DNA from: Cellvibrio mixtus subsp. mixtus J3-8
GTDB lineage: Bacteria > Pseudomonadota > Gammaproteobacteria > Pseudomonadales > Cellvibrionaceae
Reading direction: 5' to 3'
Assembly (NCBI RefSeq): GCF_000766945.1
Contig: NZ_KN266207.1
Coordinates: forward strand, 699,290-763,289
Length of the DNA: 64,000 bases
Below the pieces are notes generated by a model. That model saw nothing but the letters and a program-made list of their open reading frames with translations. It did no database searches and was not told where the DNA came from. Both the position numbers and the translations under genes were made by a program. Shown one piece after another: positions 17,661 to 26,098 of the stretch. Position 1 is the stretch's first letter; each line of letters starts with the position of its first letter.

Positions 17661-17978
17661 TTAAAATGAATCGAGCTTTTCACCGGTATCAAAGTGATGG
17701 AGCAGCAGACATTCATCATCACTTTCACCTTCGCAAATCACCACGCAAAAAGGGGCAAGTTTCGGGGCGTAATCTGCATCGGCAAAGAGCGGGTGCTGCA
17801 ATTCTTGCCATAGTTGCGCGGGGAATTCGGTAAAGAAATTGAAACTTAGGAATAGTTTCCCTTTCTCCTCAATAGCGTCCACCTCGGGTGACCGTATCGG
17901 GCGCACCCGGCGCAAAAATTCCTCCCGATCAAACTCCCGGGCTAGTTTGGGCTGGATCTGAAAACTGATGCAATGCAT
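17661..17978 (-). CDS. Small acidic protein of unknown function
   Basis: I do not recognise this 105-residue protein. It opens MHCISFQIQPKLAREFDREEFLRRVRPI and has a very acidic second half (GESDDECLLLHHFDTGEKLDSF). There is no signal peptide or membrane segment, so it is probably cytoplasmic. It shows coding-like composition, lies upstream of ylqF on the same strand and has no competing frame. Translation initiation is weakly marked (GAG about 10 bases before ATG). Confidence 0.6.
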   Translation of the reverse strand: MHCISFQIQPKLAREFDREEFLRRVRPIRSPEVDAIEEKGKLFLSFNFFTEFPAQLWQELQHPLFADADYAPKLAPFCVVICEGESDDECLLLHHFDTGEKLDSF

Positions 17979-18105
17979 GGCAAATCTCGCAGGTTTGCTG
18001 TAATGGCGGGAATTATACGCAATGACGCCGCTCCAGGTTGCTAATTCTGCGCGTTAAGAAGATTAAACGCTGCTTTTACCATAGGGAAAGAAACCGGTTT
18101 CAGCT

Positions 18106-19368
18106 ATGATGCGTGCCGGGTATTCCAGTCAAACTTTTCGTCATCCTGTGGCGGTCATTATTGTGTCTTCTCCTTTATTTCGGCCTCTGGCGCTAGGCAT
18201 TTATGCGCTTTTCTTTACTGCTGGACTGGTGGGGGCCCTGGTATTGCCAACACTCAGTTTGTTTTTGGCCAAGGAGATTGGTGTGCGCCCATTGTTGGTG
18301 GGTGGTGCCTTTGCAGGAGTGGCGATGGCAGGTATTGTTTACAACCATTTCATCGGGCACTGGTCAGACAAACTAGCTGATCGCCGCCCCCTGATTGCCT
18401 CCTTTTGCCTGTTGGGCAGTGTTTCCTGTTTGATATTTGCGTTCTCGCGTAATTATTGGCTGGTAGCTTTTACGGCAATATTTTTACTCAGCCTTTCCAT
18501 GGTGTCTTTTTCACAGATTATGGCTTACAGCCTGGATTATGCAGAAGCAGAAATTCCGGTAGACCGTATTCCTTTATTTAATGCAATTATGCGTGCGCAA
18601 ATCGCCTTTGCCTGGGTAGCAGGCCCACCGGCAGGTTTTTTATTGGCGACCCATTTCGGCTTTGATGTGGGTTATGGAATCGCCGCGTTGCTTTATATTT
18701 TGCTCGCCATTGCTACCTTCCAATTGTTGCCGCGTTTACCGGCGAAACCAAAAAAACTGAATGAATCAGGTGAACAGGTTGCTGTAGCTCCTTTGTCATC
18801 AGCAATTAAATATTCTTTAATTATTTGTGCGCTGGGTTTTTCACTTCTATGGGGCGCTAACAATGCCTATCTCATTAGCTTGCCTATTCACCTTAAAGAT
18901 AATTTGAATCTGGATGCGCAGTGGATGGGATGGGTGATGGGAACTACTGCTGCACTGGAAGTTCCTTTTATGTTGTTAGCTGGCCATTACGCCAGTCGCT
19001 TTCGTTTAATCACTTTAATTCGCTGCGCTGGTATTGCCGCATTGATTTTGTATGTCGGTGTTTATTTTGCCGATCAGCTTTGGCACTTGTTTGCGTTGCA
19101 GATTTGCAACGCAATTTTTATTGGTGTGCTTGCCGGTTTGGGGGTATCAGTAATCCAGGATTTAATGCCAGGGCGTTCCGGCGCTGCATCGGGGCTTTAT
19201 ACCAATACGACGCATATCGGTAATTTACTGAGTAGTTTAATGGTGGGGGTTGTCGCAGATTATTTTGGGTATCACCAGGTTTTTTTGGCAAATATCCTGT
19301 TGGTTATTGTCGCTATTTGGGCATTCGGAAAAGTGAAAACTTCGCGGGAAATCGCTGCAACGGGCTGA
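18106..19368 (+). CDS. MFS transporter, sugar-efflux (SET) type
   Basis: This 420-residue inner-membrane protein has about 12 hydrophobic segments. Loop 2-3 holds the MFS motif GHWSDKLADRRPLI, and the stretch FNAIMRAQIAFAWVAGPPAGF strongly resembles the sugar efflux transporters SetA/SetB of E. coli, which export glycosides and sugars. It is therefore predicted to be an efflux permease. The substrate is unknown. The first 20 residues before the first membrane helix may be an over-long start; a later start inside this stretch is possible. Confidence 0.85.
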   Translation: MMRAGYSSQTFRHPVAVIIVSSPLFRPLALGIYALFFTAGLVGALVLPTLSLFLAKEIGVRPLLVGGAFAGVAMAGIVYNHFIGHWSDKLADRRPLIASFCLLGSVSCLIFAFSRNYWLVAFTAIFLLSLSMVSFSQIMAYSLDYAEAEIPVDRIPLFNAIMRAQIAFAWVAGPPAGFLLATHFGFDVGYGIAALLYILLAIATFQLLPRLPAKPKKLNESGEQVAVAPLSSAIKYSLIICALGFSLLWGANNAYLISLPIHLKDNLNLDAQWMGWVMGTTAALEVPFMLLAGHYASRFRLITLIRCAGIAALILYVGVYFADQLWHLFALQICNAIFIGVLAGLGVSVIQDLMPGRSGAASGLYTNTTHIGNLLSSLMVGVVADYFGYHQVFLANILLVIVAIWAFGKVKTSREIAATG

Positions 19369-19374
19369 TTGCAG

Positions 19375-19409
19375 CATCAGCATTCCCAACTGATGAATTA
19401 TTGTTTTTA
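19375..19409 (+). terminator. Weak hairpin after the MFS gene
   Basis: CATCAG and CTGATG flank a nine-base loop, followed by AATTATTGTTTTT. It lies between convergent genes; the T-run is interrupted, so efficiency is uncertain. Confidence 0.4.
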
Positions 19410-19423
19410 GGAATCATTGAACA

Positions 19424-20125
19424 TCAATCCTCATCCTCATTGAGGAGCTTTTCCAAATCATCAACGCTCATTGCAAATAACCGATGCCGCAATTCGCTTT
19501 CGATTTGCGGCATCATACTTTTAATTACCTCATCAACCAGATGCTGGCGTGGGTGATTGATTTTGTGTGCAACATTTTTGGTCGCGTTGAGAATCTTTTT
19601 GGCAGTTTCGTATTCGAATAACGGTGGTGGATTATTTCCGTGCAAGCGCTCGCGAATATGCTGCGGTAAAAAAGGATTCTCTCCGGACGCTTTTGCCAAT
19701 GGGCGAGAAGTTTGTAGTGGGTTAGTTTGTAAAAGATTGGATTGTAACGGATTGGATTGTAGCGGATTAGTGTGTAGAAAATTGTTTTGGGGCTGAGTGG
19801 TGTGTAATGGATTGGCTGGTTGCTGTTGAGCGGGGGCATTCAAATGCGATGCAACGCCATGCCGTTTGTTCTCTGTTTCTGTGGTGTGGGGAGCGGCGTT
19901 GCCAGTCCGCGCGGATTCCTCAAATAATGAAGCTTGTCCAGGCAAAACGGATTCGTGACTGGTATAAGGGGACGCGCGCAAGGTCGGTTGCTGTTGATAA
20001 ACAGGCTCTTCAGCAGCGAATTCTGTTTCCTGCAGAATTGGAATGTCATCCTCTTCCAGTAGTAGTCCTTTAATTGATTCGAGCTCCTGCAAAATTTCGG
20101 CTTTGGTTTTATTTGTATTGGCCAT
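19424..20125 (-). CDS. Protein of unknown function with pentapeptide NPLQ-type repeats
   Basis: The 233-residue product has three parts. The first, about residues 1-100, is acidic and Gln-rich and starts with a helix (KTKAEILQELESIKGLL). The middle carries seven pentapeptide units of the form NPLQS/NPLHT (residues about 104-138), likely disordered. The C-terminal helical domain runs from ENPFLPQHIRERL to a DDLEKLLNEDED tail. No signal or membrane segment is visible. It lies 55 bases downstream of holC on the same strand, so a replication or genome-maintenance context is possible but unproven. I do not recognise the family. Confidence 0.7.
   Translation of the reverse strand: MANTNKTKAEILQELESIKGLLLEEDDIPILQETEFAAEEPVYQQQPTLRASPYTSHESVLPGQASLFEESARTGNAAPHTTETENKRHGVASHLNAPAQQQPANPLHTTQPQNNFLHTNPLQSNPLQSNLLQTNPLQTSRPLAKASGENPFLPQHIRERLHGNNPPPLFEYETAKKILNATKNVAHKINHPRQHLVDEVIKSMMPQIESELRHRLFAMSVDDLEKLLNEDED
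19710..19814 (-). repeat. 15-bp coding tandem repeat (seven degenerate units)
   Basis: Seven consecutive 15-base units, read on the plus strand as versions of GATTGTAACGGATTG, encode the NPLQS-like pentapeptides on the minus strand. Central units are near identical and outer ones diverged, the pattern left by slippage-driven expansion. Confidence 0.85.
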
Positions 20126-20180
20126 GATATTTACAAGTATCCGGTTTCTGGGTTTTCTGGCAGCTATAAATTTCCAGATT

Positions 20181-20600
20181 CTATAATTTTCTTGTTTCTA
20201 TAGGGTAGCCGCGGCTTTTATAAAAGCTGTAGCGTTCACGGCTGGTCGCCAGCATTTGTTGTTCCTGGATCACAACCTCACTCACTCGTTCGAAACGGCT
20301 GAACCATACGGGAATAGTGTTGCTCAAGTTAAGCAATAAACCCTGGTGATCGCCAGCTTGATCCCCAAATGTGATTTCAACAGGCGCCGGTTTGCCACCA
20401 TTGATAAGTTGGTGGGGAACAAAGCTTTCCGGTTTGAAAGTCCACAGCAATTCATCCAGTTTGCGCGCGTCTGCTTCGGAGTCGACAGCAATTAATACGC
20501 GCATTCCCATACGTTGCACTTTTTCTGCCAGCTTACATGCAAACAACCAGCGAGCTTCGCTGGTTGTTTCGGGTAGAACATAAAAATCAACTTTAGTCAC
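20181..20600 (-). CDS. holC: DNA polymerase III chi subunit
   Basis: HolC links the clamp loader to single-stranded DNA-binding protein. The 139-residue product (E. coli 147) has the typical start TKVDFYVLPE, the MRVLIAVDSEADARKLDELLW segment and the C-terminal YSFYKSRGYPIETRKL. The start is a GTG at 20600, two bases after the pepA stop codon, so the two are translationally coupled. A longer frame running into pepA is only an overlap. The pepA-holC order is a standard gammaproteobacterial arrangement. Confidence 0.92.
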   Translation of the reverse strand: MTKVDFYVLPETTSEARWLFACKLAEKVQRMGMRVLIAVDSEADARKLDELLWTFKPESFVPHQLINGGKPAPVEITFGDQAGDHQGLLLNLSNTIPVWFSRFERVSEVVIQEQQMLATSRERYSFYKSRGYPIETRKL

Positions 20601-20602
20601 AA

Positions 20603-22207
20603 TTAGGCCTGATTCAATAAATATTGCACAAGCAGCGGAACCGGACGGCCAGTTGCGCCTTTGGCACCACCGGAGCGCCATGCGGTACCGGCGATATCCA
20701 AATGCGCCCAGGCGAATTTTTTGGCGAAACGTGACAGGAAACAAGCGGCCGTTACACTGCCGGCCTCACGACCGCCAATGTTGGCGATATCGGCGAAATT
20801 GCTATCCAGTTGCTTTTGGTAGTCATCCCACAATGGCAGTTGCCATGCGCGATCCGCACTTTCTTCACCTGCTTTCAGGAGCGATTTGGCGAGATCGTCA
20901 TTATTGCTAAATAATCCCGTCGCGTGGTTGCCGAGGGCAATTACACACGCACCGGTCAAGGTCGCAATATCCACTACCGCTTTGGGCTTGAAGCGCTCGG
21001 TGTAGGTGAGGGCATCGCACAGCACCAAACGACCTTCGGCATCCGTGTTCAGAATCTCAATGGTCAGGCCGGCCATGGAGGTCACAATATCGCCGGGTTT
21101 AGTGGCAGCGCCACTCGGCATATTTTCTGTGGTGGCGATAACACCAACCACATTAATCGGCAGTTGTAATTCAACCAGGGTGCGGAAACTGCCCAACACA
21201 CTGGCCGCGCCGCACATGTCGTATTTCATTTCGTCCATCGCTGGCCCGGGTTTCAGGCTGATACCGCCGGTATCAAAGGTAATACCTTTGCCAACGAGGG
21301 CAACGGGTGCGTCTTTTTTATTACCGCCTTTATATTCGAGCACAATGAGCTTGGCAGGCTGTTCACTGCCGGCCGCTACTGAAAGGAAAGAACCCATGCC
21401 CAATTCTTTCATTTGTTTTTCTTCCAGCACATCAACGCTGAGCTTGGCCTGGCCTTTAGCTAGCAGTTTGGCTTGTTCCGCCAGATAAGTCGGGGTACAG
21501 ATATTGCCCGGTAAATCGCCCAGGTTGCGCGCCAGGTTAACGCCTTTGGCGATTGCTTGCCCCAGAATCAGACCTTTGGTTGCATTGGGAACCTGATCTT
21601 TCGCGGTACCTAAAACCACTTTTTTCAGTTGCAGGCTGATTTCAGCAGGTTTGCTTTTCAGTGAGTCAGCACGGTATTCCAGTTGGCCCAGGTTTTCGGC
21701 AATTTGACGGGCCTGCCAGTTGATATCCTGATCCGTTACGGTGATTTCACCCAATGCAATAGTCACATCTGAACTGGGTGTTGGTTTTAGCGCTTCGCTG
21801 ATTTTTTGCACGGCGCGACGATAATTCTCTACGCTAACGCTGCCATCTTTAAGCCCGCCAAAGCCCAATATTAACAATCGTTCCGCAGCGATGCCTTGTG
21901 GATTGAGTAATAAAATACTTTGTCCGGCTTTACCTTGAAAACCTTCGCGCTTTAATAGCGCCGTTAATTGGTGTGCGTCAGCGGCATCAATGCTGCTTGC
22001 GCTGGGTGATAATTTAAGCCCTTCATAGGCTGCGACCACCAGCGCATTGGTAGCATGTTTTACCGGGTCGATGACTTTTGCGGAAAACTGGATGCTGGCA
22101 GGTTTTGCGGCGGCGGTATTTTTTGGGGTGGTGGATTTCTTGCTGGAGGTTTTTGCGTCACTGGTTTTCTTGACGGTTTTTTTAGCGGGTGCGGAAGCTG
22201 AGGTCAT
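20603..22207 (-). CDS. pepA: Leucyl aminopeptidase PepA (M17), with Lys-rich N-terminal extension
   Basis: It removes N-terminal residues from peptides and, in E. coli, also binds DNA in site-specific recombination and regulation. The 534-residue protein has the two-metal M17 centre: GKGITFDTGGISLKP near 307-320 and the signature NTDAEGRLVL at 387-396. Start at 22207 has AGGGAC about 7 bases upstream. Residues 1-40 form a low-complexity extension rich in Lys, Ser, Thr and Ala (KKTVKKTSDAKTSSKKSTTP) not found in E. coli PepA. It is divergent from lptF, coupled to holC downstream. Confidence 0.95.
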   Translation of the reverse strand: MTSASAPAKKTVKKTSDAKTSSKKSTTPKNTAAAKPASIQFSAKVIDPVKHATNALVVAAYEGLKLSPSASSIDAADAHQLTALLKREGFQGKAGQSILLLNPQGIAAERLLILGFGGLKDGSVSVENYRRAVQKISEALKPTPSSDVTIALGEITVTDQDINWQARQIAENLGQLEYRADSLKSKPAEISLQLKKVVLGTAKDQVPNATKGLILGQAIAKGVNLARNLGDLPGNICTPTYLAEQAKLLAKGQAKLSVDVLEEKQMKELGMGSFLSVAAGSEQPAKLIVLEYKGGNKKDAPVALVGKGITFDTGGISLKPGPAMDEMKYDMCGAASVLGSFRTLVELQLPINVVGVIATTENMPSGAATKPGDIVTSMAGLTIEILNTDAEGRLVLCDALTYTERFKPKAVVDIATLTGACVIALGNHATGLFSNNDDLAKSLLKAGEESADRAWQLPLWDDYQKQLDSNFADIANIGGREAGSVTAACFLSRFAKKFAWAHLDIAGTAWRSGGAKGATGRPVPLLVQYLLNQA

Positions 22208-22516
22208 AAAAAGTCCCTGGTTTAGGCAAAGGATAATTCGCTCAAGACAAATCGGGCGTTGTGCGTGATAATGCCACAATTTTTAGCGACTATGGCGGCG
22301 AAATTCTGTTAAAAAACGGAACCCTGTCGCTGAATGCAAGTCATTAAGCCATTGTAGTTGATGATTCTGTTTAGATTAAATCCATCGTTTGGCAAGCATG
22401 GTTAAATGTTGCGCAAGTTTTGCACAAGTCGCATTGATGGCTCTATGAAGTACCAACGCGAATAAATAGAAACTTGAATACACATGTTTGAAGTATCAAC
22501 TCGCAGGAATATTACG
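22208..22516. promoter_or_regulatory. Divergent promoter region between pepA and lptF
   Basis: This 309-base AT-rich gap separates two divergent operons, as in other gammaproteobacteria. I see no extra gene. It must hold both promoters, but I could not pick unambiguous -35/-10 pairs. Confidence 0.5.
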
Positions 22517-23617
22517 TTGATTATTTTTCGTTATATCGTACGGGATTTATTAATTACCAGCTTCGCGGTTAGCTCCGTTCTGTTAATTATTTTCCTCACT
22601 AATAGTTTTGGCCGCTTTCTTACCGATGCAGCACAAGGAAAGCTCGCGGTTGATGTGTTGTTTAAAGTTGTTACTTTCCGTATGCCATATATGTTGGAGT
22701 TAATTCTTCCGCTTGGATTTTATCTTGCGATTTTGTTGGCTTACGGACGTATGTATATTGAAAGTGAAATGGTGGTGCTGTCCGCTTGTGGAATGAGCCA
22801 TTGGCAGCTGCTGCGAATCACCCTGGTTCCCGCTGCCATAGTTGCCGCTATCGTGGCGTTGTTCAGTTTCTGGTTGAGCCCGGCGGGCGCATTGATGACT
22901 GAACAGACATTGGCAGAGCAGCGCAATCGCAGCGAATTTGAAAGCTTGCAAGAAGGGCGTTTCCAGGCGATAGGTCAAGGCAAGGTAATGACCTATGTGG
23001 AAAATGTCAGCGATGATAATCAGCGCCTTGAGCAGGTGTTTGTGGCGCAACGTGATTCAGATACAACATCGTCAGTAGTCGTTGCCCAAACGGGTGAGCA
23101 AGCCTTTATTAAAGATTATGGCCAGCGTTATTTGGTACTGCATAACGGTTATCGTTACGAGGGAAGGCCAGGCACCCGTGAATTTAAAGTTACCCAATTT
23201 AATGAGTGGGGCAGGTATCTCCCACCAACCACCAGCGTTGCGGAATTTGAACGGGAATCTGATGCAAAAACCACAGCGCAATTATTAAGTGCCGATGACC
23301 CAGGTAGCAGTGCCACTTTGCAGTGGCGTATTTCTATGCCGCTAATGGTTTTTATTGCAACCTTGCTGGCAGTGCCGCTCAGTAAAACCAACCCACGCCA
23401 GGGCCGTTATTTAAAAATGCTGCCCGCAATTTTGATCTACGTGTTTTATCTCGCATTTTTAATCAATGCGCGCAGTGCGGTAGCTGATGGTGATTTATCG
23501 CCCATTGTGGGGTTGTGGGGGGTGCATGTGCCGTTTCTGGTAATCGCATTATTGATGTTGAATTGGCACGGGGTAATGCAAACCCGTAACAAGCCTGCCA
23601 AATTGGTTCAGGGGTGA
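22517..23617 (+). CDS. lptF: LPS export ABC transporter permease LptF
   Basis: LptF is one of the two permeases that extract lipopolysaccharide from the inner membrane and feed it to the periplasmic bridge. The product opens with the family sequence IIFRYIVRDLL, has a conserved stretch YGRMYIESEMVVLSACGMS (coupling helix) and C-terminal membrane helices. The TTG start at 22517 is chosen over an ATG at 22484: AGGA lies 8 bases before it and the protein is then 366 residues, exactly the E. coli length. lptG follows 8 bases later. Confidence 0.93.
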   Translation: MIIFRYIVRDLLITSFAVSSVLLIIFLTNSFGRFLTDAAQGKLAVDVLFKVVTFRMPYMLELILPLGFYLAILLAYGRMYIESEMVVLSACGMSHWQLLRITLVPAAIVAAIVALFSFWLSPAGALMTEQTLAEQRNRSEFESLQEGRFQAIGQGKVMTYVENVSDDNQRLEQVFVAQRDSDTTSSVVVAQTGEQAFIKDYGQRYLVLHNGYRYEGRPGTREFKVTQFNEWGRYLPPTTSVAEFERESDAKTTAQLLSADDPGSSATLQWRISMPLMVFIATLLAVPLSKTNPRQGRYLKMLPAILIYVFYLAFLINARSAVADGDLSPIVGLWGVHVPFLVIALLMLNWHGVMQTRNKPAKLVQG

Positions 23618-23625
23618 GATGATTC

Positions 23626-24684
23626 ATGGGCAAAATAACGAGCTATGTATCGCGCACCGTTTTTATGGCAATCGCCTTAACGCTGTTAGTATTTCTTGCG
23701 CTGGATTTTATTTTTGGTTTGATCAGTCAACTGGAAAATGTGAATGAGCATTACACGGCTTATGAAGCATTCAGGTATATGTTGTTCACTATGCCGCGAC
23801 GCTTGTATGACTATATTCCTTATACATGCTTGATAGGTTGTCTCGCTGGTTTGGGCTTATTAGCCAGTAGCAGTGAATTAGTGATTATTCGTGCGGCTGG
23901 TGTATCGGTAAAGCGTATTGCATGGATGGCACTGCGGCCAGCGTTAGTGTTTATCTTGCTGGCTACTATCGTCGGTGAATTTGTTGCACCCTATACAGAA
24001 CAAATGGCAGACAATCGTCGTCATTTCCTGCGTTACAACGCCACACAAAAAGCGCCGCAAAATATGTGGAACCGCGAAGGCAATGAATTCATGTATGTAA
24101 ATGCAGTGCTCCCTAACGGTGTAGTGTATGGTTTGACGCGTTACAAGTTTAATGACCAGCATCAATTGCAATCCGCCAGTTTTAGCAAGCAGGCAACTTA
24201 CCAGGATAATTATTGGCAGGAAGAGGAAATTTCAATTACCTACCTTGATGAAAACTCTGTGCGTACGGAAGTAATTCCATCGCGCCGCTGGGAGACTAAT
24301 CTCACACCAACGTTATTTAATATTCTAGTGGTGTCACCGGAAGATATTTCGATACGCAATTTGCACTATTACATTGATTATCTAAATAAACAGAATCTGG
24401 CTTCCAGTACTTACAGTTTGGCTTTCTGGAAAAAAACATTGCAGCCTCTGACAACAGCAGCGCTGGTTTTGGTGGCAATTTCATTTATTTTTGGCCCCTT
24501 GCGCAGTGTGACTATGGGGCAACGGATTTTTACCGGTGTTGTGCTCGGTATTGGATTTATGTTGTTGCAGCGATTATTGGGGCCCTCGAGCCTGGTGTTT
24601 GGTTTTCCGCCATTAATTGCAGTAATAATTCCTATCTCATTGTGTGTGGCTTTGGGGTGGTACTTGTTGGGCAAGGCGCGCTAA
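23626..24684 (+). CDS. lptG: LPS export ABC transporter permease LptG
   Basis: Partner permease to LptF in the LptB2FG complex. The 352-residue protein (E. coli 360) has the family pattern of three N-terminal and three C-terminal membrane segments around a periplasmic beta-jellyroll domain. LASSSELVIIRAAGVSVKRI is the coupling-helix signature and FGPLRSVTMGQRIFTGVVLG the second conserved membrane stretch. It is co-transcribed with lptF. The ATPase lptB is not in this window, as is usual. Confidence 0.95.
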   Translation: MGKITSYVSRTVFMAIALTLLVFLALDFIFGLISQLENVNEHYTAYEAFRYMLFTMPRRLYDYIPYTCLIGCLAGLGLLASSSELVIIRAAGVSVKRIAWMALRPALVFILLATIVGEFVAPYTEQMADNRRHFLRYNATQKAPQNMWNREGNEFMYVNAVLPNGVVYGLTRYKFNDQHQLQSASFSKQATYQDNYWQEEEISITYLDENSVRTEVIPSRRWETNLTPTLFNILVVSPEDISIRNLHYYIDYLNKQNLASSTYSLAFWKKTLQPLTTAALVLVAISFIFGPLRSVTMGQRIFTGVVLGIGFMLLQRLLGPSSLVFGFPPLIAVIIPISLCVALGWYLLGKAR

Positions 24685-24710
24685 CCGGTGCGCCTCGCAA
24701 TTTATTTTTT
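24675..24710 (+). terminator. Possible terminator of lptG
   Basis: GGCGC and GCGCC flank a ten-base loop that contains the lptG stop codon; T-rich sequence begins about ten bases beyond the stem. The gap between stem and T-tract makes this weak. Confidence 0.35.
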
Positions 24711-25193
24711 ATCTTTCGCCAGGAGCAGGATTCGCGTTTTACTCAGCTTATCGTGCAGCGTTTGGCGCTCCGGGTTTAAGTACATCACCCAATAACCTAT
24801 CCCTAATAACAGCATCGAAAAAGGTGCGCAGACGCAGCGAATAACACATTGTGAATAACCGGGTGTTTGCATGCTATTCGCGTCATACATTTTCATTCTC
24901 CAGGTTTTCATTCCGAGCGTTTGGCCAGAGTTTTTCCAGAAATAACAAAAGAAAAACCCCAGGGTCAAAATCCAGCCGATAAATACCACAATACCGAACG
25001 CTCCCCAGGTAACTCTTTCACCTGGAGCGGGGATACCTTTGATTGCGATATTAATACCAGTGGCAATAGCGCCATAAAGGATGCTTACTGCCATAAGTAA
25101 CAAGCTGTCATACACCATTGCGGCAAAGCGACGCAATAAACCCGGAGTGGCAAACTCCTGAGCAACAGGTTCGGGAGTTGGTTTTTTTTTCAT
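24702..25193 (-). CDS. RDD family membrane protein
   Basis: This 163-residue protein has three hydrophobic segments and the family opening GLLRRFAAMVYDSLLLM (Arg and Asp of the RDD name), with LGMKTWRMKMYD in the middle. RDD proteins are small inner-membrane proteins mostly of unknown role. The ATG at 25193 gives a start MKKKPTPEP; a TTG at 25205 overlapping the upstream stop is an alternative. It lies directly behind the cyclase-FHA gene, with which it overlaps or nearly overlaps, so the two form an operon. Convergent with lptG. Confidence 0.9.
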   Translation of the reverse strand: MKKKPTPEPVAQEFATPGLLRRFAAMVYDSLLLMAVSILYGAIATGINIAIKGIPAPGERVTWGAFGIVVFIGWILTLGFFFCYFWKNSGQTLGMKTWRMKMYDANSMQTPGYSQCVIRCVCAPFSMLLLGIGYWVMYLNPERQTLHDKLSKTRILLLAKDKK

Positions 25194-25201
25194 AAATGAA
25201 A

Positions 25202-26098
25202 TCAAACTTTAAAGCGAATAAGGTAAGTGGGTTCAGAATCTATTTTTTGCCCCAGCGAAATTTTACCTTCACCTTGTAATGGCAATTCCTCGCGACGTAA
25301 ATAAATTGGCTGTTGCTCATCTGCATACACATATGTGCCATTGGTAGAGTGATCGACCAACACATATTTCCCCCGGCGGAATTCAATATGGCAATGCTCG
25401 CGTGAGGCGAGCTCATGTTCAATTAATAAATGCGCTTTAACCGGATCACGGCCGATGTGGTAGGGCGTTTGCTCTGGCAGTAACAAAATATCGCGACCAC
25501 ACAAGCTCAGTGTTAACTGGAATTTGGCAACAAAGCTCGCCACATCATGAATCGGCATGACCATAGTTGCGCGATTATCTTTGCCAGAGTGTTCCCATTC
25601 CAGGCGATAAATCAATGTATGTTCCGTTTCGCCTTTGATGTTGATGCGATCAAACATCTGGCAGTCATGTTTAAATGCGTTACCCAGTGTGTCTACAACC
25701 GATTGGGTGATGACGATTTGATTGGCGCGCGCGATATGCGCAACACAGGCGGCATCATTAACCCGATCACCAAACACATCGTTATGGGTTATTAACACAT
25801 CGCCATAAGCAATCCCGATTTTAATTCCAAGATCTTTTAAATGCGGTTCTTTCACGCATCGCCGCTGAATCGCAATCGCCGCCTCACACGCCTGAAAACC
25901 CTCGCTAAAGCGCGCCATAATCTCGTCGCCGATGGTTTTTACCACAGTGCCTTCATTTACGATGGTAATCGCCGTCATAAAATGCACGGCCTCATCGATA
26001 ATTGCTTTGGCCTGTTCATTCCCAATCCGCTTATAAAGCGCCGAGCTACCGGAGACATCGGCAAACATAATGGCTTGGTATTGGTTTTGTTGGTTCAT
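25202..26098 (-). CDS. Class III adenylate/guanylate cyclase-like protein with FHA domain
   Basis: Residues 1-165 form a class III nucleotide cyclase domain: FADVSGSSALYKRIG (first metal Asp), VVKTIGDEIMARF (second Asp and the substrate-specifying Lys) and FGDRVNDAACVAHIA. Residues about 205-298 are an FHA domain (IGRDP, SREHCHIEF, DHSTNGTYV), which binds phosphothreonine peptides. There is no membrane segment, so it is soluble. It may make a cyclic nucleotide in response to a phosphorylated partner; activity is inferred. Operon with the RDD protein. A double-cNMP-binding protein lies 18 kb away at 44.7 kb. Confidence 0.9.
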   Translation of the reverse strand: MNQQNQYQAIMFADVSGSSALYKRIGNEQAKAIIDEAVHFMTAITIVNEGTVVKTIGDEIMARFSEGFQACEAAIAIQRRCVKEPHLKDLGIKIGIAYGDVLITHNDVFGDRVNDAACVAHIARANQIVITQSVVDTLGNAFKHDCQMFDRINIKGETEHTLIYRLEWEHSGKDNRATMVMPIHDVASFVAKFQLTLSLCGRDILLLPEQTPYHIGRDPVKAHLLIEHELASREHCHIEFRRGKYVLVDHSTNGTYVYADEQQPIYLRREELPLQGEGKISLGQKIDSEPTYLIRFKV

